A DNA stretch of 53,755 nt from an uncultured Bacteroidales bacterium (GTDB lineage Bacteria > Bacteroidota > Bacteroidia > Bacteroidales > UBA932). The position numbers and the translations under genes were made by a program. The stretch covers positions 1 through 53,755 of the forward strand of contig ONRD01000011.1 in the NCBI GenBank assembly GCA_900320185.1, given 5' to 3'. Under the pieces are notes generated by a model. That model made no database searches. It was not told the origin of the DNA and was given only the letters and a program-made list of their open reading frames with translations. Positions within the stretch are counted from its first letter, which is position 1, and each line of letters starts with the position of its first letter. Below are positions 32,308 through 41,966 of this stretch, piece after piece.

Positions 32308-33726
32308 CTATCCCAGCAGGCTGGCAATCCTCTGCATGTGGGTGGGAATCTGGATCCGCTGCGGACAGTTGCGAAGGCAGGCACGGCAGTTCCGGCAGGC
32401 CGTTGCAAGGTCTGAGGCCGGAACCGAAGCCTTGAAGGCTGCGGCGAATGCCTTCCTCCGGGATTCATAGTCAGGATCGCCCTTGCCGGCAGGAGGCACC
32501 TTCCCTTCATTCACAGCCTTGTTCCAGGCGGCGAAATTGCCGGGGATGTCCACCCCGAACTTGCATGGCATGCAGTAGGAGCAGGCGGTACATCCGATGA
32601 GGGGATATGCCACCATGGCCGCCGCGATGTCCTCAAGCATCTCAAACTCCTTGTCCGTGCACGGTACAAGCGGCGAGAATGTCGCGACATTCTCCTTCAC
32701 ATGGTCGAGGATGGTCATCCCGCTGAGCGTGGTGAGGATGTTCTCATGCGATCCCACGAAGCGGAATCCCCAGGCTGCCGGTGAATCCCCGGGCCTTGCC
32801 TTCGCCAGGCGCTTGGCGTGCACATCCGGGATGCTGGCAAGCCTGCCGCCAAGGAGAGGCTCCATGACTATGTTCTGGATTCCCCTTTTCCGGCACTCTT
32901 CATAGAGGGTCTCGGCTTTCACGCCGCCTGCATGGTGCCAGTCCTGGTAGTTCATCTGGATCTGGACCATGTCCCACCGTACCTTGCCGTCATCGTGCAG
33001 TTTCATCATGTAATTGAACACTTCCATGTCGCCATGGAAGGAGAAACCCAGGTTGCGGATCCGCCCCTTCTTCTTCTCCCCGATGAGGAAGTCCAGCATC
33101 CCTATGTCCATCAGGCGGCTCCTGACGATCGGCATGCCGCCTATTCCCACACCATGGATGAGGTAATAGTCGAAATAGTCCACGCCGCACTCCGTGAAGG
33201 ATTTCTCATAACCGGCCTCGGCTGCTTCCCTGCTGCCTCCGTTACGGTCCAGGAAGGTCGACATCTTGGTCGCCAGGAAATAGCTCTCCCGAGGATACTT
33301 GGCCAAAGCCCTGCCGGTTGCGGCCTCGGACTGGTGGCGGCAGTAATGGGGAGACGTGTCGAAATAGTTGATCCCATGGGCCATGGCATAGTCCACCATG
33401 GCATCTACCTTCTTCTGGTCAACCCCGGACTGGGTCATGGGGAGGCGCATCATCCCGAAACCGAGAAGGGACACCAAGTCCCCCGTACTTGCGTTAGTCC
33501 TGTAGGTCATGTCGCCCTTGCGCTCAATCTTCTTGACGTGGGAGGCAGTCACACCTTTCGCATCCTTCTTCCTGCGCTTCCCCGCCTGCGGCGCATCCTG
33601 CGCCTCACTCCCCAGTGCAGGCACGGAGCCTACGGATGCAGCGGCGACCACGGTCGCCGTACCCAGGCCGAGGGACTTGAGAAAAGTCCTGCGGCTCACC
33701 GGTTGCTTCTTTGATTCCATATTCAT
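32308..33726 (-). CDS. Tat-signal aldo/keto reductase with C-terminal 4Fe-4S ferredoxin domain
   Basis: A 472-residue protein of the iron-sulfur aldo/keto reductase type. The N-terminus KKQPVSRRTFLKSLGLGTA is a twin-arginine signal. The barrel starts at LVSLLGFGMMRLPMTQ, with the catalytic Asp/Tyr region NYFDTSPHY and the Lys/His region in FLATKMST and YYLIHGVG. Residues ~355-460 hold two cysteine clusters, CTACSYCMPCKFG and CRNCRACLRNCP, for 4Fe-4S centres. Between signal and barrel is a basic linker (GKRRKKDAKG) with a short Ala/Gly-rich start. Export suggests a periplasmic redox role; substrate unknown. It lies 52 bp after the DUF4252-like gene. Confidence 0.9.
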   Translation of the reverse strand: MNMESKKQPVSRRTFLKSLGLGTATVVAAASVGSVPALGSEAQDAPQAGKRRKKDAKGVTASHVKKIERKGDMTYRTNASTGDLVSLLGFGMMRLPMTQSGVDQKKVDAMVDYAMAHGINYFDTSPHYCRHQSEAATGRALAKYPRESYFLATKMSTFLDRNGGSREAAEAGYEKSFTECGVDYFDYYLIHGVGIGGMPIVRSRLMDIGMLDFLIGEKKKGRIRNLGFSFHGDMEVFNYMMKLHDDGKVRWDMVQIQMNYQDWHHAGGVKAETLYEECRKRGIQNIVMEPLLGGRLASIPDVHAKRLAKARPGDSPAAWGFRFVGSHENILTTLSGMTILDHVKENVATFSPLVPCTDKEFEMLEDIAAAMVAYPLIGCTACSYCMPCKFGVDIPGNFAAWNKAVNEGKVPPAGKGDPDYESRRKAFAAAFKASVPASDLATACRNCRACLRNCPQRIQIPTHMQRIASLLG

Positions 33727-33778
33727 CTTGAACTCTCGATTAGCGATTGAGACGATTCCCCTGCGCTTCCGGCGGCGT

Positions 33779-34336
33779 TCACAACTGCCGGCGCAGCCTT
33801 CCCGCCGTCCTCTTGATATCGGTGCGGAGAATCTTTCCCTTGAGGCAGAAGACAGCCTGGTCCTTCATCACTATTATCACGTCGGAGACCGTCTTCCCGT
33901 CAGGCAGGAGAGCCCCGTAAGCCTCTATCGTGTCAAAGCTTCCCTTCTCCTCCAGGACCAGGTTGGACCGGATGAGGAAAACGGAGAAGGCAGCCTCTAT
34001 GCTTTCGCGGTCGGCATCGCTGCATTCGCCGTAGTCCAGGGCATGGACGGACGAGATCCCGTCGAATGCAGACGCCGCCCCCTTCGCCCAGTCATCGCCG
34101 GACTTCAGCTTCACCCCTGTCCTGAGGCCCAGGAAGAGCACCTTGCCAAGGCTGACATAATGGGCCTTCGGCTTGGACTTGAGTTTCTTTATCACTTTGG
34201 AGACTTCCTCCAGGCTCTCTTTCTGTTCCTTCTGCGGATCCGTCTGCGCTGCCGCGTCCAGGCAAGGACACAGCTGCAGGAGGAGCGACAACAGTACCGC
34301 TCCGGATCCGACGAACCTGGGGAAACGAAGTCTCAT
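33779..34336 (-). CDS. DUF4252-like exported protein
   Basis: A 185-residue protein with a signal peptide (VGSGAVLLSLLLQLCPCLDAAAQ); the LCPC could be a lipobox variant. The C-terminal half (EAYGALLPDGKTVSDVIIVM, then KDQAVFCLKGKI) resembles DUF4252 proteins, small envelope proteins often linked to ECF sigma/anti-sigma genes in Bacteroidetes. No sigma factor is adjacent here. It lies 20 bp after upp and is probably co-transcribed with it. Family call is tentative. Confidence 0.6.
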   Translation of the reverse strand: MRLRFPRFVGSGAVLLSLLLQLCPCLDAAAQTDPQKEQKESLEEVSKVIKKLKSKPKAHYVSLGKVLFLGLRTGVKLKSGDDWAKGAASAFDGISSVHALDYGECSDADRESIEAAFSVFLIRSNLVLEEKGSFDTIEAYGALLPDGKTVSDVIIVMKDQAVFCLKGKILRTDIKRTAGRLRRQL

Positions 34337-34356
34337 GAAAACGTCTGGATAAGGCT

Positions 34357-34986
34357 CTACTTGGTTCCGAATATCCTGTCGCCCGCATCACCAAGGCCGG
34401 GCACGATGTAGGCGTTTTCGTTGAGGTGGTCATCGACTGCGGCGATGTAGATGTCCACGTCAGGATGCTCCCTGGAGACCTTCTCGATGCCTTCCGGCAC
34501 ACCTACAAGGCACATCAGCCGGATGTTGGTGCAGCCTCGCTCCTTTAGCATCGAGATGGCGTCGCAGGCGCTGCCGCCGGTGGCAAGCATAGGGTCGGTA
34601 ACGATGACGAGGCGTTCCTGGATGTCCTCCGGGAGCTTGCAGTAATATACTACCGGCTTGTGGGTCTCCTCGTTGCGGTAAAGGCCGATGTGACCGATCT
34701 TGGCCACCGGGATAAGGGATTCCAGGCCATCTACCATTCCAAGGCCGGCTCGCAGGATCGGCACTATGGCCAGCTTGCGGCCGGAGACCTCCTTGGCGGT
34801 CATCGGGCAGATCGGAGTCTCGATCCGGACATCCTCCAGGGGGATGTCCCTCGTGACCTCGTAGCCCATCAGCAGGGATATTTCCTTGAGAAGCTCCCTG
34901 AAATCCTTGGCGCCGGTTTCTTTCTTTCGCATGATGGTCAGCTTGTGCTGGATCATCGGATGGTCGATTATGTGCAGTTTGCTCAT
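34357..34986 (-). CDS. upp: Uracil phosphoribosyltransferase
   Basis: Upp salvages uracil to UMP using PRPP. The 209-residue product shows the family blocks [19 protein letters not shown] at the N-terminus, [13 protein letters not shown] near residue 78, the PRPP loop [12 protein letters not shown] near 130 and the uracil-binding end [16 protein letters not shown]. Complete and standard in length. It heads a probable unit with the DUF4252-like and aldo/keto reductase genes. A TATATTCG element at 35013-35020, one base from the -7 consensus, lies about 27 bp upstream. Confidence 0.96.
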   Translation of the reverse strand: MSKLHIIDHPMIQHKLTIMRKKETGAKDFRELLKEISLLMGYEVTRDIPLEDVRIETPICPMTAKEVSGRKLAIVPILRAGLGMVDGLESLIPVAKIGHIGLYRNEETHKPVVYYCKLPEDIQERLVIVTDPMLATGGSACDAISMLKERGCTNIRLMCLVGVPEGIEKVSREHPDVDIYIAAVDDHLNENAYIVPGLGDAGDRIFGTK

Positions 34987-35012
34987 GAGAAAAGGATTTT
35001 AACTCTGGAACA

Positions 35013-35020
35013 CGAATATA
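35013..35020 (-). promoter_or_regulatory. Possible -7 element for upp
   Basis: Reverse-strand TATATTCG is one base from TAnnTTTG. The same variant occurs before the alpha/beta hydrolase gene at 39274-39281. Confidence 0.4.
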
Positions 35021-35103
35021 GGAAAAATGTCCGACAGGAAAAAATATCCACCCGGCAAATCCTACCCTTCGGCTTGCCGGAAGGGCGCGGAAGGGGGCAA
35101 GGT

Positions 35104-36705
35104 CTACCGCTTCAGCATCACAAGCACGTCGCCTCCCTTGAGCTCGGTATGTCCCTTGGGGACGATCACCTCGTCCCCCCTGCGGATCATCACGAGCAGG
35201 GAATCTTTCCTCTTGGGATATTCCTTCACTATCCTGCCGTCCCACTTGCTGTTGTGGGGAAGAGGGTGCTCGATGAGGGTGGCCGGCTCTTTCTTCCGCT
35301 TGAAGGTCCGGGTGCAGAAGACGATCTCGTCGCCGGCCCTGAAGACGGTGTCCCCATCCGGGATTATCTCTTCCCCGCCGCGGAGGATCATGGCCACAAG
35401 AAGTCCCTGGGGCATCTTTATTTCCTTGATGGAACGGTCTTTCCACTGGCTCGTTTCGGAGATGTAGGCCGTTCCGAAATTGATCTCGGCGCTGTCGCTG
35501 TAGTCGCTGAAGGTCTTCATCACGTCGGCGTCCTTGTCGATCATGTCAAGGGACTTGGCGACCTGCGGGATAAGGGACCCCTGCAGGGCTATGGAGATCA
35601 GCACGATGGCGAAGACGATGCTGAATATGTCATGTCCGGTCGGGATCCCGCTCGCCAGGACCCCGATGGCGAACACTATCGAAGCCGCACCGCGCAGCCC
35701 GACGAAAGAGACGAGGGCCTGCTGGCGGAGGGGATATTTCCGGAAACCGCCCATTGGAGAAAGGACGCCTGCCACGGCCAGGGGGCGGGCTACCAGGGTC
35801 AGGAAAAGGAATATCAGGACCGCCGGGACGAACATGGCGGCCAGGTTCGCCGGTCGGCCGAGAAGCCCGAGCATGAAGAATATGAATATCTGCATCATGC
35901 TGGTCACCCCGTCGAAGAAATGGATCAGAGGTTTCCGGCCATGGAAATCATTGTTTCCCATCACTATGCCTACGATGTAGGCGCTCAGGTAGCCGTTGCC
36001 CCCAACGGCGGCGGGAACCGCATAGGAGAGGATGGCAATGGCCAGGACCAGCATCGAGAGGAAACCGTCGTTATCTATCTTGAACCTCCTCAGGAGGAAC
36101 ACGGAAGCCTGGGCTATCACAAGCCCGAAAATGGCTCCGAAAGCCAGTTGGGAGAAAATAGTCCACACCACCATCCCGGGAGTGGCCTTTCCCGCGATCA
36201 CCGACATCATGACTGCGGTAAGCATGTAGGACACAGGGTCGTTGGAACCGCTCTCCACCTCGATCAGGGAAGCCGTGTTGTTCCTCAGGCCGAGCTTTCG
36301 GGTCCTGAGGATCGAAAAGACGGATGCCGCATCCGTGGAGCTGATGACGGCTCCCATGAGGAAACTCTCGGCCCACTCCCACCTGAGGCAGTAATGGCAG
36401 AAGAGTCCGGTCAAGGCGGCGGTCAGGGCAACTCCCACCGTAGCCAGAAGGCCGGCATCCCTCACTACAGGCCTGGCAGACTTCCAGCTTGTACCGAAAC
36501 CACCGTAGAACATGATGAAGATCAGCGCGACGGTACACAGATTGCCGATAGTACCGGCCACGTCGGCCATGTCGGTGGAATTGCGGAACAAGAGCCCGAG
36601 GACCAGGAAGAAAAGCAGTGCAGGGACACCGACCTTGCCCGAGACTTGGTTGAGGAACACGCATGCGATGATGATGGCTGCCGAGAAAATCAAAAAGAAA
36701 ACCAT
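35104..36705 (-). CDS. CPA1-family potassium/proton antiporter with TrkA-C domains
   Basis: A 533-residue membrane protein of the NhaP2/CvrA type that exchanges K+ or Na+ for protons. The first ~390 residues hold about 12 helices, starting FFLIFSAAIIIACVFLN; the ion-binding region is GAVISSTDAASVFSILR and ESGSNDPVSYML, where the ND pair marks CPA1. After the membrane part come RCK-C/TrkA-C modules: QGLLVAMILRGGEEIIPDGD and SLLVMIRRGDEVIVPKGHT. The C-terminal gating modules suggest control by a nucleotide. Flanked by promoters on the outer side, it appears to be transcribed alone. Confidence 0.93.
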   Translation of the reverse strand: MVFFLIFSAAIIIACVFLNQVSGKVGVPALLFFLVLGLLFRNSTDMADVAGTIGNLCTVALIFIMFYGGFGTSWKSARPVVRDAGLLATVGVALTAALTGLFCHYCLRWEWAESFLMGAVISSTDAASVFSILRTRKLGLRNNTASLIEVESGSNDPVSYMLTAVMMSVIAGKATPGMVVWTIFSQLAFGAIFGLVIAQASVFLLRRFKIDNDGFLSMLVLAIAILSYAVPAAVGGNGYLSAYIVGIVMGNNDFHGRKPLIHFFDGVTSMMQIFIFFMLGLLGRPANLAAMFVPAVLIFLFLTLVARPLAVAGVLSPMGGFRKYPLRQQALVSFVGLRGAASIVFAIGVLASGIPTGHDIFSIVFAIVLISIALQGSLIPQVAKSLDMIDKDADVMKTFSDYSDSAEINFGTAYISETSQWKDRSIKEIKMPQGLLVAMILRGGEEIIPDGDTVFRAGDEIVFCTRTFKRKKEPATLIEHPLPHNSKWDGRIVKEYPKRKDSLLVMIRRGDEVIVPKGHTELKGGDVLVMLKR

Positions 36706-36727
36706 GGGCCAGTAGTATGATTACATA

Positions 36728-36735
36728 CAAATATC
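36728..36735 (-). promoter_or_regulatory. Possible -7 element for the antiporter gene
   Basis: Reverse-strand GATATTTG is one base from TAnnTTTG and lies 23 bp before the ATG at 36705. Confidence 0.35.
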
Positions 36736-36802
36736 GTCAGTTTTTTCCAGAATTGCCACCCTTTTGGAACGACCTGTCGACAAAAATCCTTATATTGTTG
36801 AC

Positions 36803-38233
36803 GTGTTGGATAAAATAATCTCATTCGTCAACGGAATCGTGTGGAGTCCCGCCCTGGTCGTCCTGCTTGTAGGGGCCGGACTTTATTTCTCCATACGCAC
36901 CGGTTTCGTGCAGCTGCGCCGCATCGGCCTTATGACCAGGCTGCTGTTCAGGAAAAGGGAGCAAACCGGGAAGAAAGGTGTCTCCTCGTTCGAGGCCTTC
37001 TGCATCGCCCTGTCCGGAAGGGTCGGGACAGGGAACATCGTCGGTGTGGCCACCGCCATAGCCCTCGGCGGGCCGGGAGCTGTCTTCTGGATGTGGATAA
37101 TCGCATTCCTGGGAGCTTCGACGGCCTTCGTCGAATCCACCCTCGCCCAGATCTACAAGTTCGACCACGAAGAAGGATTCCGGGGCGGTCCGGCCTGCTA
37201 CATAGAGAAGGGCCTGAAGTCCAGATGGCTCGCAGTGGTCTTCGCATTGTTCACGATAGCCGGATGCGGCATGATGCTTACCACCGTGCAGGCGAACGGG
37301 ATCTCGACTGCGGCGATGAACTCCCTGGGGATCAAGCCGCTGGTCACCGGCCTCATCCTCGCTTTCCTGATCGGCCTGGTCATAGTCGGAGGAATAAAGC
37401 GGATTTCCAAGGTTGCCGCGGTAGTCACCCCGTTCATGGCGGCAGCCTACGTACTGATCGCCCTGGTCATCCTCGCCCTAAACTGGAAGGCAATTCCAGG
37501 ACTGCTTTCGATGATCGCAACCAATGCATTCGGCATCAATCCGGTGTGCGGCGGGATCTTAGGTTCGACCATAATGATGGGAGTAAAGCGGGGACTCTTC
37601 TCCAACGAGGCAGGACAGGGCACGGGAGCCATCCCCTCTGCCTCCGCCGACGTGAGGCACCCTGCCGAGCAGGGGCTCGTCCAGGCCTTCTCCGTCTATG
37701 TGGACACCCTGCTTGTCTGTACGGCGACCGCACTGATCATCCTCTCGGCCGGGACTTTCAACATCCTGGACGCGGACGGCAACATGCTGGTCGCGAACAG
37801 GCCGGAACTTGGGAGCAACTACGTCGGCTTCACCCAGGCCGCCATAGACTCATTCGTGGGCGGCTTCGGAAGCATATTCGTCAGCATAGCCCTGGCGTTC
37901 TTCGTCTTCACTACGATCATGGCCTACTACTTCTACTCCGAATCCAGCATAATCTACCTGTGCAACCTTTCCGGCAATCCATCCAGGAAGAAGGAGAAAC
38001 TCTACATACGGCTCCTCCAGGCCGTGATGCTCTGCGCAGTCGTGTTCGGGGCGGTCAAGGAAGCCAACACCATCTGGACCCTCGGCGACATCGGAGTGGG
38101 GATCATGGCGTGGGTCAACGTGGTGGCGATCATCATCCTCTCCCCCAAGGCTTTCAAAGCACTCAAGGAATATGAAAAAAGCGTCCGCCGGAAAAGCCCG
38201 GGGACGCCTGGTCCTGAAGGGACGGATGCCTGA
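36803..38233 (+). CDS. Sodium:alanine symporter family (AGCS) protein
   Basis: A sodium-coupled alanine/glycine symporter with ~11 membrane helices. Family blocks are VNGIVWSPALVVLLVGAGLY at the start, SGRVGTGNIVGVATAIALGG, then KRGLFSNEAGQGTGAIPSA, the AGCS signature, and TTIMAYYFYSESSIIYL. No ATG fits: family N-termini begin close to DKIISFVNG, so the start is probably GTG at 36803 or TTG at 36806; a TTG at 36764 would add 13 residues. TATATTGT at 36791-36798, near the -7 consensus, sits just upstream of the GTG, so the leader may be very short or absent. The C-terminus ends in a short Pro/Gly tail (KSPGTPGPEGTDA). Confidence 0.93.
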   Translation: MLDKIISFVNGIVWSPALVVLLVGAGLYFSIRTGFVQLRRIGLMTRLLFRKREQTGKKGVSSFEAFCIALSGRVGTGNIVGVATAIALGGPGAVFWMWIIAFLGASTAFVESTLAQIYKFDHEEGFRGGPACYIEKGLKSRWLAVVFALFTIAGCGMMLTTVQANGISTAAMNSLGIKPLVTGLILAFLIGLVIVGGIKRISKVAAVVTPFMAAAYVLIALVILALNWKAIPGLLSMIATNAFGINPVCGGILGSTIMMGVKRGLFSNEAGQGTGAIPSASADVRHPAEQGLVQAFSVYVDTLLVCTATALIILSAGTFNILDADGNMLVANRPELGSNYVGFTQAAIDSFVGGFGSIFVSIALAFFVFTTIMAYYFYSESSIIYLCNLSGNPSRKKEKLYIRLLQAVMLCAVVFGAVKEANTIWTLGDIGVGIMAWVNVVAIIILSPKAFKALKEYEKSVRRKSPGTPGPEGTDA

Positions 38234-38279
38234 CGAAGCCCGCCGCGGCTTGAGGGCGCAGCGGCTGCGAAGAGGCCCC

Positions 38280-39245
38280 TTATTCCATTGATTTCACCTT
38301 GGCAAGGAACGAGCGGACATGCTCGGTGTACTCCGCCGGATGGTCCTTGTACGCCATGGCATGGGCTGACCCGGGCGCGAGCCACATCTCCTTGTAGCCC
38401 TTCGTCTTGGCCTCGAAGTTCTTGTAGACATGGGCAGTGGGGACGAAGTCATCCGAATCGCCGTGGATGAAGAGCACGGGTTTCTCGCTCTTGGCCAGCT
38501 GGTCGACGGACGAAGCCTCCTTGAATCCCCAGCCATAGCGGCGCTTGCAGACGATGCTGGCGCTGTTGAGCACCGGGAAAGGAGGCAGGTGGAACTGCTG
38601 CTTGAGATTGTGCTTGTACTGGTCCCAGACTGATGAATATCCGCAGTCGTCGATGAAAGCCTTGACGTAGTCGGGAGTCCTGTCGCCGCTCACCATCATG
38701 GTGGTGGCGCCCCCCATCGAAACCCCATGGATGACCATGAAGTCGTTGGGCCACAGGGAATGGGCCAGGGGGATCCACCGCTCGATGTCGAGACGGTCGA
38801 GCCAGCCCATCTGGACAGCCCTTCCCTCCGAATAGCCATGGTAGTGAAGGTCAGGGACGAAGACGTTGTAGTTGAGCGAGTCCCTGTACATCCTCACAAG
38901 GTTGAGGAAGCAGATGTGGTTGTCGGTGTAGCCGTGTATGACTATCGCCGTCCCCTGCGCGGAGGCAGGGTCCTGCGCCGCGGAATAGACAGCGTGGAGC
39001 TTGTATCCACCCTCGCCGATGATCGACGTGTCCCTGAATATTCCTGCTTCATGCTTCTCGTCGTACCACTTGATGATGCCGGGGTACCTCGACTCTGCCT
39101 TGGCCCTGTCGCCTTCGATGTCGTTGCCGTGCTCCTCGGGCAGAAGGGCGTAGTTGCACATGAACTTTCCTACCATGCACCCGGTGGCGGCGGGTAGCAG
39201 GGCTGCTGCCAAAGCCAGTGCGAAGATATGATTCTTGAATCTCAT
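38280..39245 (-). CDS. Secreted alpha/beta hydrolase
   Basis: A 321-residue alpha/beta hydrolase with a lipoprotein-like signal (FALALAAALLPAATGC). The nucleophile elbow is IHGVSMGGAT near residue 165, the oxyanion region IVIHGYTDNH near 100, the Asp in LFIHGDSDDFVPTAH and the His in GSAHAMAY. It resembles the YqkD/BEM46-like hydrolases of Bacteroidetes; possible substrates are esters of sugars or lipids. The ATG at 39245 is chosen; the longer upstream frame lacks a signal and crosses the promoter. It converges on the AGCS gene with a 46-bp gap. Confidence 0.87.
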   Translation of the reverse strand: MRFKNHIFALALAAALLPAATGCMVGKFMCNYALLPEEHGNDIEGDRAKAESRYPGIIKWYDEKHEAGIFRDTSIIGEGGYKLHAVYSAAQDPASAQGTAIVIHGYTDNHICFLNLVRMYRDSLNYNVFVPDLHYHGYSEGRAVQMGWLDRLDIERWIPLAHSLWPNDFMVIHGVSMGGATTMMVSGDRTPDYVKAFIDDCGYSSVWDQYKHNLKQQFHLPPFPVLNSASIVCKRRYGWGFKEASSVDQLAKSEKPVLFIHGDSDDFVPTAHVYKNFEAKTKGYKEMWLAPGSAHAMAYKDHPAEYTEHVRSFLAKVKSME

Positions 39246-39273
39246 CGTGTATTGGTTATTTGTCAAGTGACCG

Positions 39274-39281
39274 CGAATATA
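39274..39281 (-). promoter_or_regulatory. Possible -7 element for the alpha/beta hydrolase gene
   Basis: Reverse-strand TATATTCG, one base from TAnnTTTG, about 29 bp before the ATG. Confidence 0.4.
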
Positions 39282-39335
39282 TGAATTTTTGCTCATATTC
39301 CCTCCATACGCGCTCCCGAAAGGGCGCCCGTCCAC

Positions 39336-39366
39336 TTTGGATTTGTCCGGGAAATGCCTATCTTTG
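39336..39366 (+). promoter_or_regulatory. Promoter of the GH3 gene
   Basis: TTTG at 39336-39339 and TATCTTTG at 39359-39366 are separated by 19 bp, the exact Bacteroidetes -33/-7 arrangement. The ATG lies 53 bp downstream. Confidence 0.8.
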
Positions 39367-39418
39367 AGTTCGGAAGCATCTTCGCTGCCATTTGGTATCA
39401 TCCTATTTATTTCCAGAA

Positions 39419-41959
39419 ATGCGCGCAAGGACAATAATCATTTCAGCGGCATGCCTGCTCATGTGCCTTCGGGGCACCGCCCAGGACACAGGCGCCCGGG
39501 ACAAGACGATCAAGGACATCCTGTCAAGGATGACCCTCGAAGAAAAGGTCTCACTCTGCTCCGGAAGCGGAGTCATTGATTTCAAGGGAGTTCCCAGGCT
39601 TGGGATCCCGGCCGTCAGGCTGACCGACGGTCCCCGCGGCCCCCATGGCGACAGCTCCACGGGATTCCCCTGTGGAGTCGGCCTCGCCTCCAGCTGGAAT
39701 CCTGCGCTGATGGAAGAAGCCGGAAGGGTCATGGGCGAAGAGACAAGGGCTTTCGGATGCAGTGTCCTTCTGGGCCCCGCATGCAACATCCTGAGGGATC
39801 CCGTAGGCGGGCGCTTCTTCGAGTACTACACGGAGGATCCCTTCCTCAACAGCCGCATCACCGTTCCCGTGGTGAAAGGGATACAAAGCGCCGACGTCGC
39901 CGCGTGCCTGAAGCATTATGCATGCAACAACCGCGAGAGCAACAGGAACTTCTATTTCTCGGTCGTAGACGACCGCACACTCCACGAAATCTACCTCCCG
40001 GCCTACAAGGCTGCCGTCGAGGAGGCCGGACTCTGGTCCATCATGACCTCGGCCAACGGAGTCAACTATGAATATGTCAGCGATTCCAGGAAACTCCTGA
40101 CCGACATCCTCAAGGACCGCTGGGGATTCGACGGCGTCGTCATCACCGACTGGCTGCAGACCCGTTCCACCGAGAAAGCCGCATTCGCCGGACTGGACAT
40201 CTCGATGCCCGGCGGAGACAATTGCGGTTTCGCGCAGCCGCTCCTCGAGGCCGTCAGGAAAGGAAGGGTGCCTGAAAGTGTCATCGACGAGAAGGTCACG
40301 AGGATACTGAGGCTCTACGCCAGGGTCGGTGCCCTGGACGGTAACGCCGACGTGGTCCGGGGCTTCAGGAAAGACACCCCGGAACACCGTGAGGTTGCCA
40401 GGCGCGTGGCTGAAGAAGGAATGGTCCTCCTGAAGAATGAAGGCGGCGTCCTTCCGCTTGATCCCGGAAAGGTACGGAACATCCTCGTGACAGGGCCGAA
40501 CGCCACCCTGCACACCTGCGCCTGGGCCATGGGAGGAAGCAGCTGGATGCTGTCCCCCGACGAGACGACCGTTCTCGAAGGGATCAAGGACGTCTATGGA
40601 GCCCGGAAAGTCACCTTCCTGGACTTCGACGACCTTGGCGGCTTCCAGGAGATCTCCCCGGAGCTCCTGGCGAAAGACGGCAACGGAAACCCCACGTCCT
40701 TCAACGCAAGGTATTTCATCAAAGGGAAAGAAGCCCCGGCCCTGACCCGGGCGGAGAAGGGCATCAACTTCATGTGGGAGATGCGCTCTCCCGACGAGGA
40801 AAAGGTGCCGGTGGACGAATGGACGGAAGCCAGGTTCGATTTCACCGTCATTCCCCCGGCGGACGGGAAATACACCTTCAGGTTCACTGCCGGCGGGGGT
40901 GACGTCTTCGCACTCAACGGTGAATGGGGAGGAGCGCCTGTCGCCGTAGTCCATGCCGCGAACGCCGGCCATGGCACCGCCACGGGCTCCGTGGACCTTA
41001 AAAAGGGAATCCCCTACCAGCTCTGCGTGATCTACACCAAGGGGAAGGGCGATGCTTCCCTCCACATCGACTGGTCCACTCCCCAGACGGAGAAGGCCGT
41101 CCTCAAATGGAAGGAGCTGGACAAAGCCGCCAGGAAGGCCGACGCCGTCATCTTCGTGGGAGGCCTGGACATGAACCTGGACACCGAAGGGAGGGACAGG
41201 TCGTCCCTTCTGTTCCCGGCACTGCAGCAGGAGGTCATCAACTACCTGGCCAAACGCAACAAGCGCACCATCGTAACCCTTGTCAACGGCTCTCCGCTGG
41301 AGCTGGACGGTTGGATCGACAACGTACCTGCCGTCCTTGAAAGCTGGTACGGAGGGATAGACGGCGGGACTGCAGTGGCGGGGATCCTGTCAGGAAGAGT
41401 CAATCCCAGCGGCCGGCTTACATTCACATGGCCCAGGAAATACGAGGATACTCCCATCCGCAGGCTCGCAAGCGAGGACAATGACATCATCAACTTCACC
41501 GACAGCCTGATGGTGGGCTACCGCTACTACGACACCAAGGGGGTCGAACCGATGTACCCGTTCGGCTACGGTCTCAGCTACACGACCTTCGCGTACGGGG
41601 ATCTTGCCGTCGCTGCAGACGGTTGCCGCGTCAAAGGGAGCCTGACCGTGAGCAATACCGGCAAAAAGGACGGGAAGGAAACGGTGCAAGTCTATGTGCG
41701 GCCGTTGACGCCGAGCGTGTTCCGGCCCGCACACGAGCTCAAAGCCTTTGAAAAAGTCGAAGTCGCAGCCGGACAGCGGAAGGATGTCTACTTCGAGCTC
41801 GGCCCGGATGCCTTTTCCTACTACGATGTCGGTTCAGGAGACTGGAGGGTCGATCCGGGAGAGTACCTGATCGAAGTCGGGTACGACTCCAGGCACATCC
41901 TCCTTTCGGAGAAAGTGACCATCCGGCCGGCTGCGGGCCAGACTTCCATTACCGAGTGA
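39419..41959 (+). CDS. GH3 family beta-glycosidase with PA14 insert
   Basis: An 846-residue secreted enzyme (signal MRARTIIISAACLLMCLRGT). The GH3 N-terminal barrel shows RMTLEEKVSLCSGSG, LTDGPRGPHG, CLKHYACNNRE and the nucleophile Asp244 in GVVITDWLQTRST. The GH3 C-terminal domain starts near VAEEGMVLLKNEGGVLPL and is interrupted at about residues 430-560 by a PA14 carbohydrate-binding-type insert (FTVIPPADGKYTFRFTAGGG). It ends in a fibronectin-III-like domain (YVRPLTPSVFRPAHELKAFE). This architecture is typical of beta-glucosidases and related enzymes acting on plant oligosaccharides; sugar specificity is not visible. The in-frame TTG upstream of the ATG is ignored. Confidence 0.95.
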   Translation: MRARTIIISAACLLMCLRGTAQDTGARDKTIKDILSRMTLEEKVSLCSGSGVIDFKGVPRLGIPAVRLTDGPRGPHGDSSTGFPCGVGLASSWNPALMEEAGRVMGEETRAFGCSVLLGPACNILRDPVGGRFFEYYTEDPFLNSRITVPVVKGIQSADVAACLKHYACNNRESNRNFYFSVVDDRTLHEIYLPAYKAAVEEAGLWSIMTSANGVNYEYVSDSRKLLTDILKDRWGFDGVVITDWLQTRSTEKAAFAGLDISMPGGDNCGFAQPLLEAVRKGRVPESVIDEKVTRILRLYARVGALDGNADVVRGFRKDTPEHREVARRVAEEGMVLLKNEGGVLPLDPGKVRNILVTGPNATLHTCAWAMGGSSWMLSPDETTVLEGIKDVYGARKVTFLDFDDLGGFQEISPELLAKDGNGNPTSFNARYFIKGKEAPALTRAEKGINFMWEMRSPDEEKVPVDEWTEARFDFTVIPPADGKYTFRFTAGGGDVFALNGEWGGAPVAVVHAANAGHGTATGSVDLKKGIPYQLCVIYTKGKGDASLHIDWSTPQTEKAVLKWKELDKAARKADAVIFVGGLDMNLDTEGRDRSSLLFPALQQEVINYLAKRNKRTIVTLVNGSPLELDGWIDNVPAVLESWYGGIDGGTAVAGILSGRVNPSGRLTFTWPRKYEDTPIRRLASEDNDIINFTDSLMVGYRYYDTKGVEPMYPFGYGLSYTTFAYGDLAVAADGCRVKGSLTVSNTGKKDGKETVQVYVRPLTPSVFRPAHELKAFEKVEVAAGQRKDVYFELGPDAFSYYDVGSGDWRVDPGEYLIEVGYDSRHILLSEKVTIRPAAGQTSITE

Positions 41960-41966
41960 TTTTTGC

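Noticed and set aside
34660-36720. 686-codon open frame on the plus strand.
   Set aside because: Antisense shadow of upp and the CPA1 antiporter, both with full family motifs on the minus strand; long shadow frames are common at this base composition.
39551-41065. 504-codon open frame on the minus strand.
   Set aside because: Antisense to the GH3 gene, which has its own consensus promoter and catalytic motif.
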